This document shows positions 56,155 to 63,887 of a stretch of 64,000 bases of DNA, piece after piece (positions within the stretch are counted from its first letter, which is position 1; every line of letters starts with the position of its first letter). The DNA lies in assembly GCA_013822425.1 (NCBI GenBank), contig PNKL01000002.1, positions 62,001 to 126,000 of the forward strand. Reading direction: 5' to 3'. A model generated the notes under the pieces. The model worked only from the letters and a program-made list of their open reading frames with translations, had not been told where the DNA came from and ran no database searches. The position numbers and the translations under genes were made by a program. The stretch comes from Gemmatimonas sp. GTDB lineage: Bacteria; Gemmatimonadota; Gemmatimonadetes; Gemmatimonadales; Gemmatimonadaceae.

Positions 56155-57497
56155 TGAGCGCCCACGAATCTCCCGCCCCGTCGCGCGAACGCGTGCTCGC
56201 GGGCATCAACAAGCCGATCCCGGCGGTCATCAAGCAGGCGTTTCTCGCCATGTTCGTCGCCGGTTTCGCCGTGCTCGCCTACGGCATCGTCCGCGGCAAC
56301 GGCCGCGCATGGCAGGCGTTTCACGTCAATTGGCTGTTCTTCACGACCATCTCGTCGGCGGCGGTCATGTTCGTCGCCGTGCAGCGCATCACCACGGCGC
56401 GCTGGTCGCGCTCGGTGATCCGCATCATGGAGGGCTTCGCCGCCTTCCTGCCGTTCGCGTTCATCTGCCTGCTGCTCACGGTGTTCGTGGGGAACAAGTA
56501 CGTGTATCCGTGGTGGGACCTCCCGGGCACCGGGGAACTGATTCCGGAGAAGGACCTCTACCTCAGCCACGGATTCTTCTGGGCGCGCTCCCTCGGCGTC
56601 ATGGGCGTGCTGGTGGCGCTGCAAGTGTGGTACGTGTGGACGTCGGTGCGGCTCGACGTCGGCGTGAGTCCCGAGGGTGGCGCCCCCTGGGCGGCCGGCA
56701 TCCGGGCGGCGATGCGCCGCAACTTCGGCGAGGAGCGGCGCGAGCTGCACTCGACGCACAGCCGGCAGGGGTGGATGGCGGTGGTCATGGCGCTCGTCTT
56801 CGGCCTCGGCTGGTGCGTGCTGGCGTGGGACCACTCGATGTCGCTCGACTGGCACTTCTTCAGCACGATGTACGCGTGGCAGGTCTTCATGGGCGGCTGG
56901 CTGGTGGCGCTGATGATCTTCAGCGGCCTCGTGCGCTGGTTCAATCACCACCTGACTGCGCACGACCTCATCACCGAGAAGCAGTACCATGACATCGGCA
57001 AGCTCTGCTTCGCGTTCACCGCGTTCTGGGGCTACCTGACGTTCTCGCAGTACCTGGTGATCTGGTACGGCAATCTGCCGGAAGAGACCCACTTCTTCAC
57101 GCTGCGGTTGACGGGCGCGTGGACGAACATCACGGTGGCGGTGGCGGTGCTGACGTTCCTGCTGCCGTTCTTCGGCCTGCTGAGCGTGAAGGCCAAGGTA
57201 TGGACGCCGAGCATGCTGTTTTTCGCGGCGTGCTCCTTCGTTGGCCTCTGGCTGGCGCGCTACACCGAGGTGTATCCGTCCATCTATGGACCGCGCACGG
57301 CCGCCGAAGAGCCGCCGCTGGGCACGTGGGAACTCGCGCTGTTCGTCGGCTTCCTGGGGGCGTTCGGCTGGCTGTACGCCCAGTTCATGGACGGCTTCCC
57401 GAAGATGCGCGTCTTCCTGATGACGTCGCCGTACCGCGACGAGGTGCAGGTGCCGTGCGACCCGAAGACGATGGAGCCGTTACCCGCTCACGAGTGA
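56154..57497 (+). CDS. actF: Alternative complex III subunit ActF, NrfD-like membrane protein
   Basis: A 447-residue polytopic protein with about ten helices, paralogous to ActC (VNWLFFTTISSAAVMFVAVQR, GWCVLAWDHSMSLDWHFFSTMY, FWGYLTFSQYLVIWYGNLPEET). It completes the core of complex III. No cytochrome oxidase gene follows in this window: the next items are a repeat array and an inserted small gene. Confidence 0.95.
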   Translation: MSAHESPAPSRERVLAGINKPIPAVIKQAFLAMFVAGFAVLAYGIVRGNGRAWQAFHVNWLFFTTISSAAVMFVAVQRITTARWSRSVIRIMEGFAAFLPFAFICLLLTVFVGNKYVYPWWDLPGTGELIPEKDLYLSHGFFWARSLGVMGVLVALQVWYVWTSVRLDVGVSPEGGAPWAAGIRAAMRRNFGEERRELHSTHSRQGWMAVVMALVFGLGWCVLAWDHSMSLDWHFFSTMYAWQVFMGGWLVALMIFSGLVRWFNHHLTAHDLITEKQYHDIGKLCFAFTAFWGYLTFSQYLVIWYGNLPEETHFFTLRLTGAWTNITVAVAVLTFLLPFFGLLSVKAKVWTPSMLFFAACSFVGLWLARYTEVYPSIYGPRTAAEEPPLGTWELALFVGFLGAFGWLYAQFMDGFPKMRVFLMTSPYRDEVQVPCDPKTMEPLPAHE

Positions 57498-57516
57498 GAT
57501 CGTGCGAGCGGAGAGT

Positions 57517-57582
57517 GATGGTAGGTGGTAGAGGGTAGATGGTAGGAGGTAGGTGGTAGATGGTAGATAGTAGAGGGTAGAT
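57517..57582. repeat. Left heptad array (GATGGTA/GAGGGTA units)
   Basis: Nine consecutive 7-bp units begin 19 bp after the actF stop: GATGGTA, GGTGGTA, GAGGGTA, GATGGTA, GGAGGTA, GGTGGTA, GATGGTA, GATAGTA, GAGGGTA, then GAT. It is the reverse-complement counterpart of the array at 58107-58208. Confidence 0.92.
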
Positions 57583-57584
57583 CG

Positions 57585-57619
57585 GGCGGCGGATCAAGCG
57601 GTGTCGTTGATCCGCCGCC
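57585..57619 (-). terminator. 13-bp hairpin across the stop codon of the four-helix-bundle gene
   Basis: GGCGGCGGATCAA (57585-57597) and its exact reverse complement (57607-57619) enclose a 9-base loop. On the minus strand it covers the last codons and the stop of the small gene, so it may end its transcript. There is no T run. Confidence 0.55.
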
Positions 57620-57968
57620 TTGCGTTTCGCCGGACGGCTTGCAGGAGGCGAACCAGCCTGGGGGCGAGGTTGTCCACTTTCAACTTCAGCACGCTGAGTT
57701 GCTCCGGTGAAAGCAAGCCAGCGTCGCATGCCACCTGCAGGTGGTTCTCAGTCTCCTTGGCAGAAGCGAGCGCAATGGCGATGTAGCGCGCAAACACCGC
57801 CTGCGACTCGCTGCCGGCGCCCTCGGCGAGATTCGCTGGAATCGCGCGGGCGGCGCGGAGCAACTGGGCGCGAAGGTCTCGATCACTGACCGACGCGCCC
57901 ACCACGTGGCACGCCAAGGCCAAGTCGCGTGCCTGTTCGTACACCTTGAGCTTGTGCAGCGGGTACAT
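57594..57968 (-). CDS. Four-helix-bundle protein, 23S rRNA intervening-sequence (S23/IVP, Avd-like) family
   Basis: A 124-residue basic protein matching the S23/IVP family: LHKLKVYEQARDLALA at the start, the hallmark LRAQLLRAARAIPANLAEGAG in the middle (shown in part: ANLAEGAG), then ASAKETENHLQVACDAGLLS. These proteins form pentameric four-helix bundles and include Avd of diversity-generating retroelements; many members have no known role. Here there is no reverse transcriptase or rRNA gene nearby. The gene sits alone between inverted heptad arrays, in opposite orientation to the act and ccm operons. The reading frame is intact. Confidence 0.9.
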   Translation of the reverse strand: MYPLHKLKVYEQARDLALACHVVGASVSDRDLRAQLLRAARAIPANLAEGAGSESQAVFARYIAIALASAKETENHLQVACDAGLLSPEQLSVLKLKVDNLAPRLVRLLQAVRRNARRRINDTA

Positions 57969-57973
57969 GCGAC

Positions 57974-57999
57974 AAGATCGCGCGCGCGACGGCGATCTT
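57974..57999. promoter_or_regulatory. Inverted repeat in the leader of the four-helix-bundle gene
   Basis: AAGATCGC (57974-57981) and GCGATCTT (57992-57999) form a perfect 8-bp stem, 5 bp upstream of the gene start on the minus strand. It could hide the ribosome site or bind the protein. Confidence 0.4.
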
Positions 58000-58106
58000 C
58001 CTCACCAATCGAACGCGTTGCGAAACGTTGTATTGCCGAGGGGTCGGACGACCGCGGCACCTGTTGGCGGGGTACCAGCATGGCCGCGTTGTAATCCGTC
58101 GCCGAT

Positions 58107-58208
58107 CCTCTACCCTCTACCCTCTACCCTCTACCCTCTACCCTCTACCCTCTACCCTCTACCCTCTACCCTCTACCCTCTACCCTCTACCCTCTACCCT
58201 CTACCATC
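58107..58208. repeat. Right heptad array (TACCCTC units)
   Basis: Thirteen perfect TACCCTC units (58111-58201) and a final TACCATC (58202-58208), preceded by a partial unit. The terminal TACCATC is the exact reverse complement of the outermost unit on the left (GATGGTA). Inwards, the inverted similarity continues: 57580-57596 and the reverse complement of 58092-58108 agree at about 14 of 17 positions with one gap. Confidence 0.95.
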
Positions 58209-58247
58209 TGCCCTTCACACCCCTCGGCACTTAGATTTGAGCACGAC

Positions 58248-58320
58248 GGGGCGTTAGCTCAGCTGGGAGAGCATCCGGTTTGCAACCGGAAGGTCATCGG
58301 TTCGATCCCGATACGCTCCA
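58248..58320 (+). tRNA. tRNA-Ala (anticodon TGC)
   Basis: A 73-base tRNA without encoded CCA. The 7-bp acceptor stem GGGGCGT/ACGCTCC contains the G3-U70 pair that is the identity mark of alanine tRNA. D arm, anticodon stem TCCGG/CCGGA with loop TTTGCAA (anticodon TGC at 58281-58283) and T arm (ATCGG TTCGATC CCGAT) all fold. It follows the right heptad array by 39 bp. Confidence 0.97.
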
Positions 58321-58326
58321 CTCGCA

Positions 58327-58356
58327 CGCGGGGGTCGGCAACTGCCGATCCCCGCG
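58327..58356 (+). terminator. Hairpin terminator after tRNA-Ala
   Basis: CGCGGGGGTCGGC (58327-58339) pairs with GCCGATCCCCGCG (58344-58356) over 13 bp with one G-U, loop AACT. It starts 7 bases after the tRNA end. Confidence 0.7.
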
Positions 58357-58377
58357 TTGTGCGTCGTGGCACGATAA

Positions 58378-58412
58378 CCGTCCGCCGTCTGCCGTCCGCC
58401 GTCCGCCGTCTG
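58378..58412. repeat. CCGTCYG heptad array (second copy)
   Basis: Five tandem units: CCGTCCG, CCGTCTG, CCGTCCG, CCGTCCG, CCGTCTG. The unit is that of the array before the aminotransferase at 22.6 kb. It lies between the tRNA terminator and the ccm operon. Confidence 0.85.
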
Positions 58413-58522
58413 GTTTGACGCAACCCCTTATTTAACATCATGTTGTGGTGTCAGGTAAAGCCGTACATTTTATCGGCGTCCTGCGGCTGGAAAACAAGGG
58501 TGCAATTGCCCTGATTTCTGGC

Positions 58523-59263
58523 GTGTCGACATCAGCCCCCCTCTTGTCACCTGACCTCGCGCTTGATGCGCGCGGGGTGGCGCGCCGGTTCGGCGCGCGC
58601 TGGGTGTTGCGCGGGGTCCAGCTGCAGGTGCGCGCCGGCGAGATGGTCGGCCTCCTTGGCCACAACGGCTGCGGCAAGAGCACCTTCATGCGCATCGTCG
58701 CGACCCTGCTCAAGGCGTCAGCCGGCGACTGCTTCGTGTACGGATCGGACGTCAAGACCGCGGGCGACGACGTGCGGCACCACGTGGGGTTCTTCTCTCA
58801 CGTGCCGGGGTTGTATGACGACCTCTCGGCGCGCGAGAACCTGGCGTTCGCCGCCACCATGCTTGGCTTTCCGTCGGCCGACATTGACGCTGCGCTCGAG
58901 CGCGTCGGCCTCACGCACGTCACGCACGAGCGGGTGCGCGGCTTCTCCGCCGGCATGCAGCGGCGGCTGTCGCTGGCGCGGCTGATCCTCCAGCGGTCGC
59001 GCCTCCTGCTGCTCGACGAGCCGTACAACAACCTCGATGTCGCCGGCATCGCCCTGATGAACGCCTTCATTCGCGAGTTGAATGCGGCGGGTGGCGCGGC
59101 GCTCGTGGTGCTGCACGACCTCGTGCCCGCAGCCGGGGTGCTCGACCGCACGGTCATCATCCGCGACGGGCGCGTGCATGCGCCCACGCCCGACGACCTG
59201 GCACACGACGGTGCGTCGCCGCAAGCGATCACGCTGCCGGCCGGCGCGGCGGGAATCTCCTGA
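58523..59263 (+). CDS. ccmA: Heme exporter ATP-binding protein CcmA
   Basis: A 246-residue ABC ATPase, first gene of the System I cytochrome c maturation operon. Walker A (GHNGCGKST), signature (FSAGMQRRLSLARL), Walker B (LLLLDEPYNNLD) and the switch His (LVVLHDL) are all present. CcmA with CcmB powers release of holo-CcmE. The start is uncertain: the frame is open from a GTG at 58445, but residues before 58523 (also GTG) do not resemble the family. The AT-rich stretch 58425-58480 probably holds the operon promoter. Confidence 0.9.
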   Translation: MSTSAPLLSPDLALDARGVARRFGARWVLRGVQLQVRAGEMVGLLGHNGCGKSTFMRIVATLLKASAGDCFVYGSDVKTAGDDVRHHVGFFSHVPGLYDDLSARENLAFAATMLGFPSADIDAALERVGLTHVTHERVRGFSAGMQRRLSLARLILQRSRLLLLDEPYNNLDVAGIALMNAFIRELNAAGGAALVVLHDLVPAAGVLDRTVIIRDGRVHAPTPDDLAHDGASPQAITLPAGAAGIS

Positions 59264-59949
59264 TGGCGTTCAGCGACGACGTCCGGCGCATCCGCGCGAT
59301 CGTGTGGAAGGACCTCACCACGGAGCGGCGCTCCAAGGCGGGCTTCAACTCCGTCGCGTCGCTCGGCGTGACCATCCTGGTGCTCTTCGGCCTTGCGCTC
59401 GGGCCCGACGGCAAGGCGCTGCACGATGCCGCGGCCGGCGCCCTCTGGCTGGCGATCCTCTTCGCCGGCGTGCTGGCGTTCAACCGCTCGTACCAGGTGG
59501 AGCTGGACGGCGGCGCGCTCGAGGCGCTGCTGCTCTACCCGGGCGCGCGCTGGGCGATCTTCGCCGGCAAGCTGATCGCCAACCTGATCTTCGTGACGCT
59601 GATGCTCGTCATCGTCGTCGCGGTGGGGATCGTGCTCTTCTCCGTGGACGTCCCGGCGACGTGGCCGCGGATCGTCCTCATCATGATGCTCGGCGTCGTC
59701 GGCATCGTGTCGCTCGGCACCTTCTACGCGGCGATGTCGAGTCGCAGCCGCGCCCGCGAGGTGCTGCTTCCGCTGCTCCTGTACCCGATGCTCATTCCGG
59801 TGCTGCTCGCCGCGATGTCGGCGACGAAGGCCCTGCTGTTCGGCGACGTCATGAACGAAGCCGGCGCCTGGATGCAGATGCTGGTGATCTTCGATGTCAT
59901 CTTCCTGGTGGCGACCTTCCTGGCTTTTGAATACGTGATCGAGGTCTGA
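59263..59949 (+). CDS. ccmB: Heme exporter membrane subunit CcmB
   Basis: A 228-residue inner-membrane protein with about six helices (SVASLGVTILVLFGLALG, LWLAILFAGVLAFNRSYQVEL, IVLIMMLGVVGIVSLGTFYAA). RAIVWKDLTTERRSK and GGALEALLLYPGARWAIFAGK are typical of CcmB. The ATG shares a base with the ccmA stop (TGATG). Confidence 0.93.
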   Translation: MAFSDDVRRIRAIVWKDLTTERRSKAGFNSVASLGVTILVLFGLALGPDGKALHDAAAGALWLAILFAGVLAFNRSYQVELDGGALEALLLYPGARWAIFAGKLIANLIFVTLMLVIVVAVGIVLFSVDVPATWPRIVLIMMLGVVGIVSLGTFYAAMSSRSRAREVLLPLLLYPMLIPVLLAAMSATKALLFGDVMNEAGAWMQMLVIFDVIFLVATFLAFEYVIEV

Positions 59950-59956
59950 TTCCCGC

Positions 59957-60670
59957 ATGTTCCCCGCGCACCCAAACCAATTCGGACCGCCCAAGCCGGC
60001 GCCGGCCTGGCTCGGCTGGCTGGCGTTCCTCTTCTTCGTCTTCGCACAGGTCTTCTCCGTCGTAACGTCGCCCGCCGATGCCATGATGGGGCACCTGCAG
60101 AAGAACATGTATGTGCACGTCCCCGCCGCGTGGGTCGCCTTCGGCGCGTTCGGCGTCGTGCTGGTGGCGTCGCTCTACTTCCTGTGGAGGGACGATGAGC
60201 GCGCCGACCTGCTGGCCGCGTCGTCCGCGGAGGTCGGGTCCCTGTTCTGCGGCCTCACGCTGGTGCTCGGCATGCTGTGGGGGCGCCCGACCTGGGGCGT
60301 CTGGTGGTCCTGGGACGCACGCCTGACGACCACGCTGGTGCTCTTCCTGATCTTCGTGGGGTACCTGGCGCTGCGCTCCTTCGTCGAGGACCCGCATCGG
60401 CGCGGGCAGTGGAGTGCGGCGGTGGGCATTCTCGGGGCCATCAACGTCCCGATCGTGTGGATGTCTGTGCAGTGGTGGCGCACGCTGCACCAGATCCAGA
60501 GCAATCCGCGGGGACTGTCACCGGTGTACCTGCGGGGACTGCTGCTCAACGTGGCGGCATTCACGCTGCTCACGATCTGGTTCATCTGGCGCCGGTACGA
60601 AGCGGCGCGATACGAGCGCGCCGCGGAACACGCGGCGCAGGCGGCGGCGTTGGGAGGGTACAATGCCTAG
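59957..60670 (+). CDS. ccmC: Heme handling protein CcmC
   Basis: A 237-residue polytopic protein of the heme-handling family. The tryptophan-rich periplasmic loop WGVWWSWDARLT is intact, as are flanking His candidates (MYVHVPAAWVAF; RTLHQIQSN) that bind heme on the periplasmic side. CcmC passes heme to CcmE. It starts 7 bp after ccmB and overlaps the next small gene by 8 bases. Confidence 0.95.
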   Translation: MFPAHPNQFGPPKPAPAWLGWLAFLFFVFAQVFSVVTSPADAMMGHLQKNMYVHVPAAWVAFGAFGVVLVASLYFLWRDDERADLLAASSAEVGSLFCGLTLVLGMLWGRPTWGVWWSWDARLTTTLVLFLIFVGYLALRSFVEDPHRRGQWSAAVGILGAINVPIVWMSVQWWRTLHQIQSNPRGLSPVYLRGLLLNVAAFTLLTIWFIWRRYEAARYERAAEHAAQAAALGGYNA

Positions 60671-60821
60671 CGGAATGGCAGGCGGCGGTGTTGGCTACGT
60701 GGTGGCGTCGTACGTCATCACATGGGTGGTGCTTGGGGCCATGCTGATGCGCACGGTGAGTTCGGTGCGCCGCGCCCGGGCGGAATACGATCAGGCAGCC
60801 AAGGGAGAGTTCAGGACATGA
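60663..60821 (+). CDS. ccmD: Small heme-exporter accessory protein CcmD
   Basis: A 52-residue protein with one transmembrane helix (YVVASYVITWVVLGAMLM) and a basic C-terminal tail (RTVSSVRRARAEYDQ). Position between ccmC and ccmE, size and topology all fit CcmD, which stabilises the CcmABC-CcmE complex. It overlaps ccmC by 8 bases and ccmE by 4 (ATGA). Confidence 0.88.
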   Translation: MPSGMAGGGVGYVVASYVITWVVLGAMLMRTVSSVRRARAEYDQAAKGEFRT

Positions 60822-61270
60822 CAACGAAGAAGACCAAGTGGGGCGCGATGACTGCGGTCGGCGTCCTCGTGATCGCGTTCGGCTGGCTCATCTACGGCGG
60901 CCTCGACAGCAACGTGGTGTACTTTCTCACGCCCAAGGAGTTGCTGGCCAAGGGCGCCGACGGGTACGACAAGCCGATGCGGCTCGGCGGCCAGGTCAAG
61001 CCGGGGTCGGTGGTGTGGGACGAGCAGAAGCTCGACCTCCGCTTCGCCGTCACCGACGGCACCGGGGAGGTCGTCGTGCACTCCAAGGGCGCGCCGCCGC
61101 AGATGTTCAAGGACGGTCAGGGCGTGGTGGTGGAGGGGCGCTACGGGCCCGACGGCGTGTTCAAGAGCACGAGCGTGATGGTAAAGCACTCCAACGAGTA
61201 CAAGGCGCCGGCCAAGGGTGAACGCCCGTCGGACATGTACAAGTCCCTGATGAAGAGCCCCGCCACATGA
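60818..61270 (+). CDS. ccmE: Periplasmic heme chaperone CcmE
   Basis: A 150-residue membrane-anchored OB-fold protein. The anchor is MTAVGVLVIAFGWLIYGGL. The family segments YFLTPKELLA, MRLGGQVKPGSV and VVVEGRYGPDGVF are present, and VKHSNEYKAP holds the His that attaches heme covalently (family motif HxxEY-like) with its Tyr axial ligand. It delivers heme to CcmF. It overlaps ccmF by four bases. Confidence 0.95.
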   Translation: MTTKKTKWGAMTAVGVLVIAFGWLIYGGLDSNVVYFLTPKELLAKGADGYDKPMRLGGQVKPGSVVWDEQKLDLRFAVTDGTGEVVVHSKGAPPQMFKDGQGVVVEGRYGPDGVFKSTSVMVKHSNEYKAPAKGERPSDMYKSLMKSPAT

Positions 61271-63261
61271 CGCGCCTGCTGGCCTTCAATTCCATCGTCG
61301 TCGCGCTCGCCGTGACGACGCTCGGGGCGATCTTCGGCCCGATCGCCGTCCGCAAGGGGCGTCGCGACTGGCTGATGTACCTGTACGCCGCCGTCTACAC
61401 CAACTTCGCGCTGGTGACGTTGTCGACCCTTGCCCTGGTCTATGGGCTCGTGTCGCACGACTTCAGCATTTCCTACGTGGCACAGGTCGGCAGCCGGGCG
61501 ACGCCGACGTTCTATACGATCATCTCGCTCTGGGGTGCGCTCGAGGGGTCCATCGTCTTCTGGGCGTGGGTGCTCGCGCTGTATGCGGCCGCGGTGGTCT
61601 GGTTCAACCGCAAGCGGGAAGGAAACCTGGTGCCGTACGCCGCCGTGACCCTGCTCGTGGTCGCGCTCTTCTTCCACATCCTGCTGGTCGGGCCGGCCAA
61701 TCCGTTCCTGCCGGTCTTCCCGGTGCCATTCGACGGTCCGGGGCCGAACCCGCTGCTGCAGAACCACATCCTGATGGGTGTGCATCCGCCGCTGCTCTAC
61801 CTGGGCTACGTCGGTCTCACGGTGCCGTTCGCGTTCGCCGTGGGCGCCATGCTCTCCGGCGAAGTGGCGGACGACGGCTGGATCCGAATCACGCGCCGCT
61901 GGACGATCTCGGCGTGGGCCTTCCTCACCGCTGCCATCGTCGCCGGCATGTGGTGGTCGTACGAAGTGCTCGGCTGGGGCGGATACTGGGCGTGGGATCC
62001 CGTGGAGAACGCGTCGTTCATGCCGTGGCTGACCTGCACCGCGTACCTGCACTCGGTGATGGTGCAGGAGCGCCGCGGCATGCTGAAGCTGTGGAACCTG
62101 AACCTGATGGTCGGCACCTTCGTGCTGACGATCCTCGGGACGTTCCTCACGCGCTCGGGGATCATTTCCTCGGTGCATGCCTTCACGACCGGCACCATCG
62201 GCTACTACTTCCTTGCCTTCATCGCCGTCGTGCTCGTGGCCACGCTCTTCCTGGTAGCGGGCAACAGCGACAAGCTGGCGTCGGACGGGCGGCTCGATGC
62301 GCCGCTGTCGCGCGAGACGGCGTTCCTGCTGAACAACCTGTTCTTCACCGTCTTCATGTTCACGGTGCTGATCGGCACGCTGTTCCCGCTGGTCGCCGAG
62401 GCGGTGCGCGGCGTGAAGGTCAGCGTGGGTGAGCCGTTCTTCAACAAGATGACGCTGCCGATGATGGTGGCGCTGATCTTCCTGATGGGCGTGGGACCGG
62501 CGCTGCCGTGGAAGAAGGCGGCGGGTGCAGAGCTCAAGGGCAAGCTGCTGCCGGGAGTCATCGTCGGCGTGGTGTTTGCCGTGGCGGCGTTGGTGGCTGG
62601 CGCACGCAACGGCTACTCGGTGCTCGCCTTTCTCTTCGCGGGCTTCGCGCTGGGTGTGAACGTCCAGGAGTTCGTGCGCGGCGCCAACGCCCGCGTGAGG
62701 GCGCACGGCGAGTCATGGCTCGTGGCGCTGTCGCGCCTGGTGAGCGGCAACCGCCGCCGGTACGGCGGATACACCGCGCATATCGGTGTCGTGCTCGTCA
62801 CGCTCGGCGTCGCGGGGTCGTCCACTTTCAAGCAGGAACAGGAAGCCACGCTCAAGCCCGGCGAGACGATCACGGTCGCCGGTCACACGCTGCGATTCAA
62901 GCGCGCCTGGGGGCGTGAGGAGCCGCAGCGGCAGGTCATTGGCGCCACCATGGAGTGGATGGACGGCGATCGGGTGCGTGCCACGATCGAGCCGCGGATG
63001 AACTACTACCCGACGCAGGAATCACCGGTGCCGACACCAGATGTGAAGAGCACGCTGCGCGGCGACATCTACCTGAACCTGATGGCGTTCAAGCAGGACG
63101 GGTCGAACGTCACGGTGAAGGTGATCTGGGAGCCGCTGGTGCCGTGGATCTGGCTGGGTGGCCTCGTGCTCTGCATCGGCGCCATCATTGGCGTGCTGCC
63201 GGAGCGGAAGCGCCCGGCGAGCGCACCGGTGGCGCCGGCGCTTGCGGAGGGGCAACCGTGA
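61267..63261 (+). CDS. ccmF: Cytochrome c heme lyase subunit CcmF
   Basis: A 664-residue polytopic protein. The WWD domain GGYWAWDPVENASFMPWL lies in a periplasmic loop, and VHPPLLYLGYVGLTVPFAFA, RSGIISSVHAFT and GGYTAHIGVVLVTLGV are all family landmarks, with His residues that coordinate heme. CcmF ligates heme from CcmE to apocytochromes. The stop overlaps the next start (GTGA). Confidence 0.96.
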   Translation: MTRLLAFNSIVVALAVTTLGAIFGPIAVRKGRRDWLMYLYAAVYTNFALVTLSTLALVYGLVSHDFSISYVAQVGSRATPTFYTIISLWGALEGSIVFWAWVLALYAAAVVWFNRKREGNLVPYAAVTLLVVALFFHILLVGPANPFLPVFPVPFDGPGPNPLLQNHILMGVHPPLLYLGYVGLTVPFAFAVGAMLSGEVADDGWIRITRRWTISAWAFLTAAIVAGMWWSYEVLGWGGYWAWDPVENASFMPWLTCTAYLHSVMVQERRGMLKLWNLNLMVGTFVLTILGTFLTRSGIISSVHAFTTGTIGYYFLAFIAVVLVATLFLVAGNSDKLASDGRLDAPLSRETAFLLNNLFFTVFMFTVLIGTLFPLVAEAVRGVKVSVGEPFFNKMTLPMMVALIFLMGVGPALPWKKAAGAELKGKLLPGVIVGVVFAVAALVAGARNGYSVLAFLFAGFALGVNVQEFVRGANARVRAHGESWLVALSRLVSGNRRRYGGYTAHIGVVLVTLGVAGSSTFKQEQEATLKPGETITVAGHTLRFKRAWGREEPQRQVIGATMEWMDGDRVRATIEPRMNYYPTQESPVPTPDVKSTLRGDIYLNLMAFKQDGSNVTVKVIWEPLVPWIWLGGLVLCIGAIIGVLPERKRPASAPVAPALAEGQP

Positions 63262-63887
63262 ACTGGAAACGAGCCTCGATTGCCGCGGCCACGGCCGCGC
63301 CCGTCATCGGGCTTTTCGCCTGGGGGCTGACGCGCGACCCGAACAGCATCCCGTCGCCGTTGCCCGGGCGCGAGGCGCCAGCGTTCACCCTGCAGGTGTT
63401 CGCGCCGGGCCAGGGCGAGCTGTCGCGGCCGGTGGGCGACTCCGTGCGCCTGACCGACCTGCGTGGCAAGGTGGTGGTGCTGAATTTCTGGGCCTCGTGG
63501 TGCCTCGCCTGCCGCGACGAGCACAGTGCGCTCTCGGACGTGGCGCAGTCGTATGCGGGACAGCCCGTGCAGTTCCTTGGCGTGCTGTACAACGACGTCC
63601 CCGACAAGGGGACGGCATGGATCGCCGAAATGGGCGGCCAGTCCTATCCGTCCGTTGACGATCCGGGGGCGCGCGTGGCGATTGACTACGGCCTCTACGG
63701 CGTGCCCGAGACATTCTTTCTCGACGCGACCGGACGCGTGGCCTACAAGCACACTGGCCCGGTGACGCCGCGCGTGCTGCGGTACAAGGTGGATTCGCTC
63801 ATGGCGGCGGCACGGCAGGCCGCGGCGGCGCCCGCGGCGCCCGCCGCGGACACGGGCGCGAACACGAAGGCGGGGAAGGTCCAATGA
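63258..63887 (+). CDS. ccmG: Thiol:disulfide oxidoreductase CcmG/DsbE
   Basis: A 209-residue membrane-anchored thioredoxin-fold protein from a GTG start. The N-terminal helix (SIAAATAAPVIGLFAWGL) anchors it to the periplasmic side. The active site is NFWASWCLACRDEH, and GVPETFFLDATG has the cis-Pro. It keeps the CxxCH cysteines of apocytochromes reduced. An Ala-rich tail after residue 180 is an extra. Confidence 0.93.
   Translation: MNWKRASIAAATAAPVIGLFAWGLTRDPNSIPSPLPGREAPAFTLQVFAPGQGELSRPVGDSVRLTDLRGKVVVLNFWASWCLACRDEHSALSDVAQSYAGQPVQFLGVLYNDVPDKGTAWIAEMGGQSYPSVDDPGARVAIDYGLYGVPETFFLDATGRVAYKHTGPVTPRVLRYKVDSLMAAARQAAAAPAAPAADTGANTKAGKVQ

Noticed and set aside
57594-57968. Diversity-generating retroelement (Avd-like protein)
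   Set aside because: No reverse transcriptase, template repeat or variable repeat is visible in the window; the heptad arrays do not resemble TR/VR pairs.
57594-57968. True 23S rRNA intervening sequence
   Set aside because: There is no rRNA gene around it, so only the protein family is shared.
58107-58208. Tandem TACCCTC array as a CRISPR
   Set aside because: Units are contiguous 7-mers without unique spacers and there are no cas genes.
58425-58522. Riboswitch or short ORF before ccmA
   Set aside because: No known aptamer core is visible; the in-frame extension from the GTG at 58445 does not resemble CcmA.
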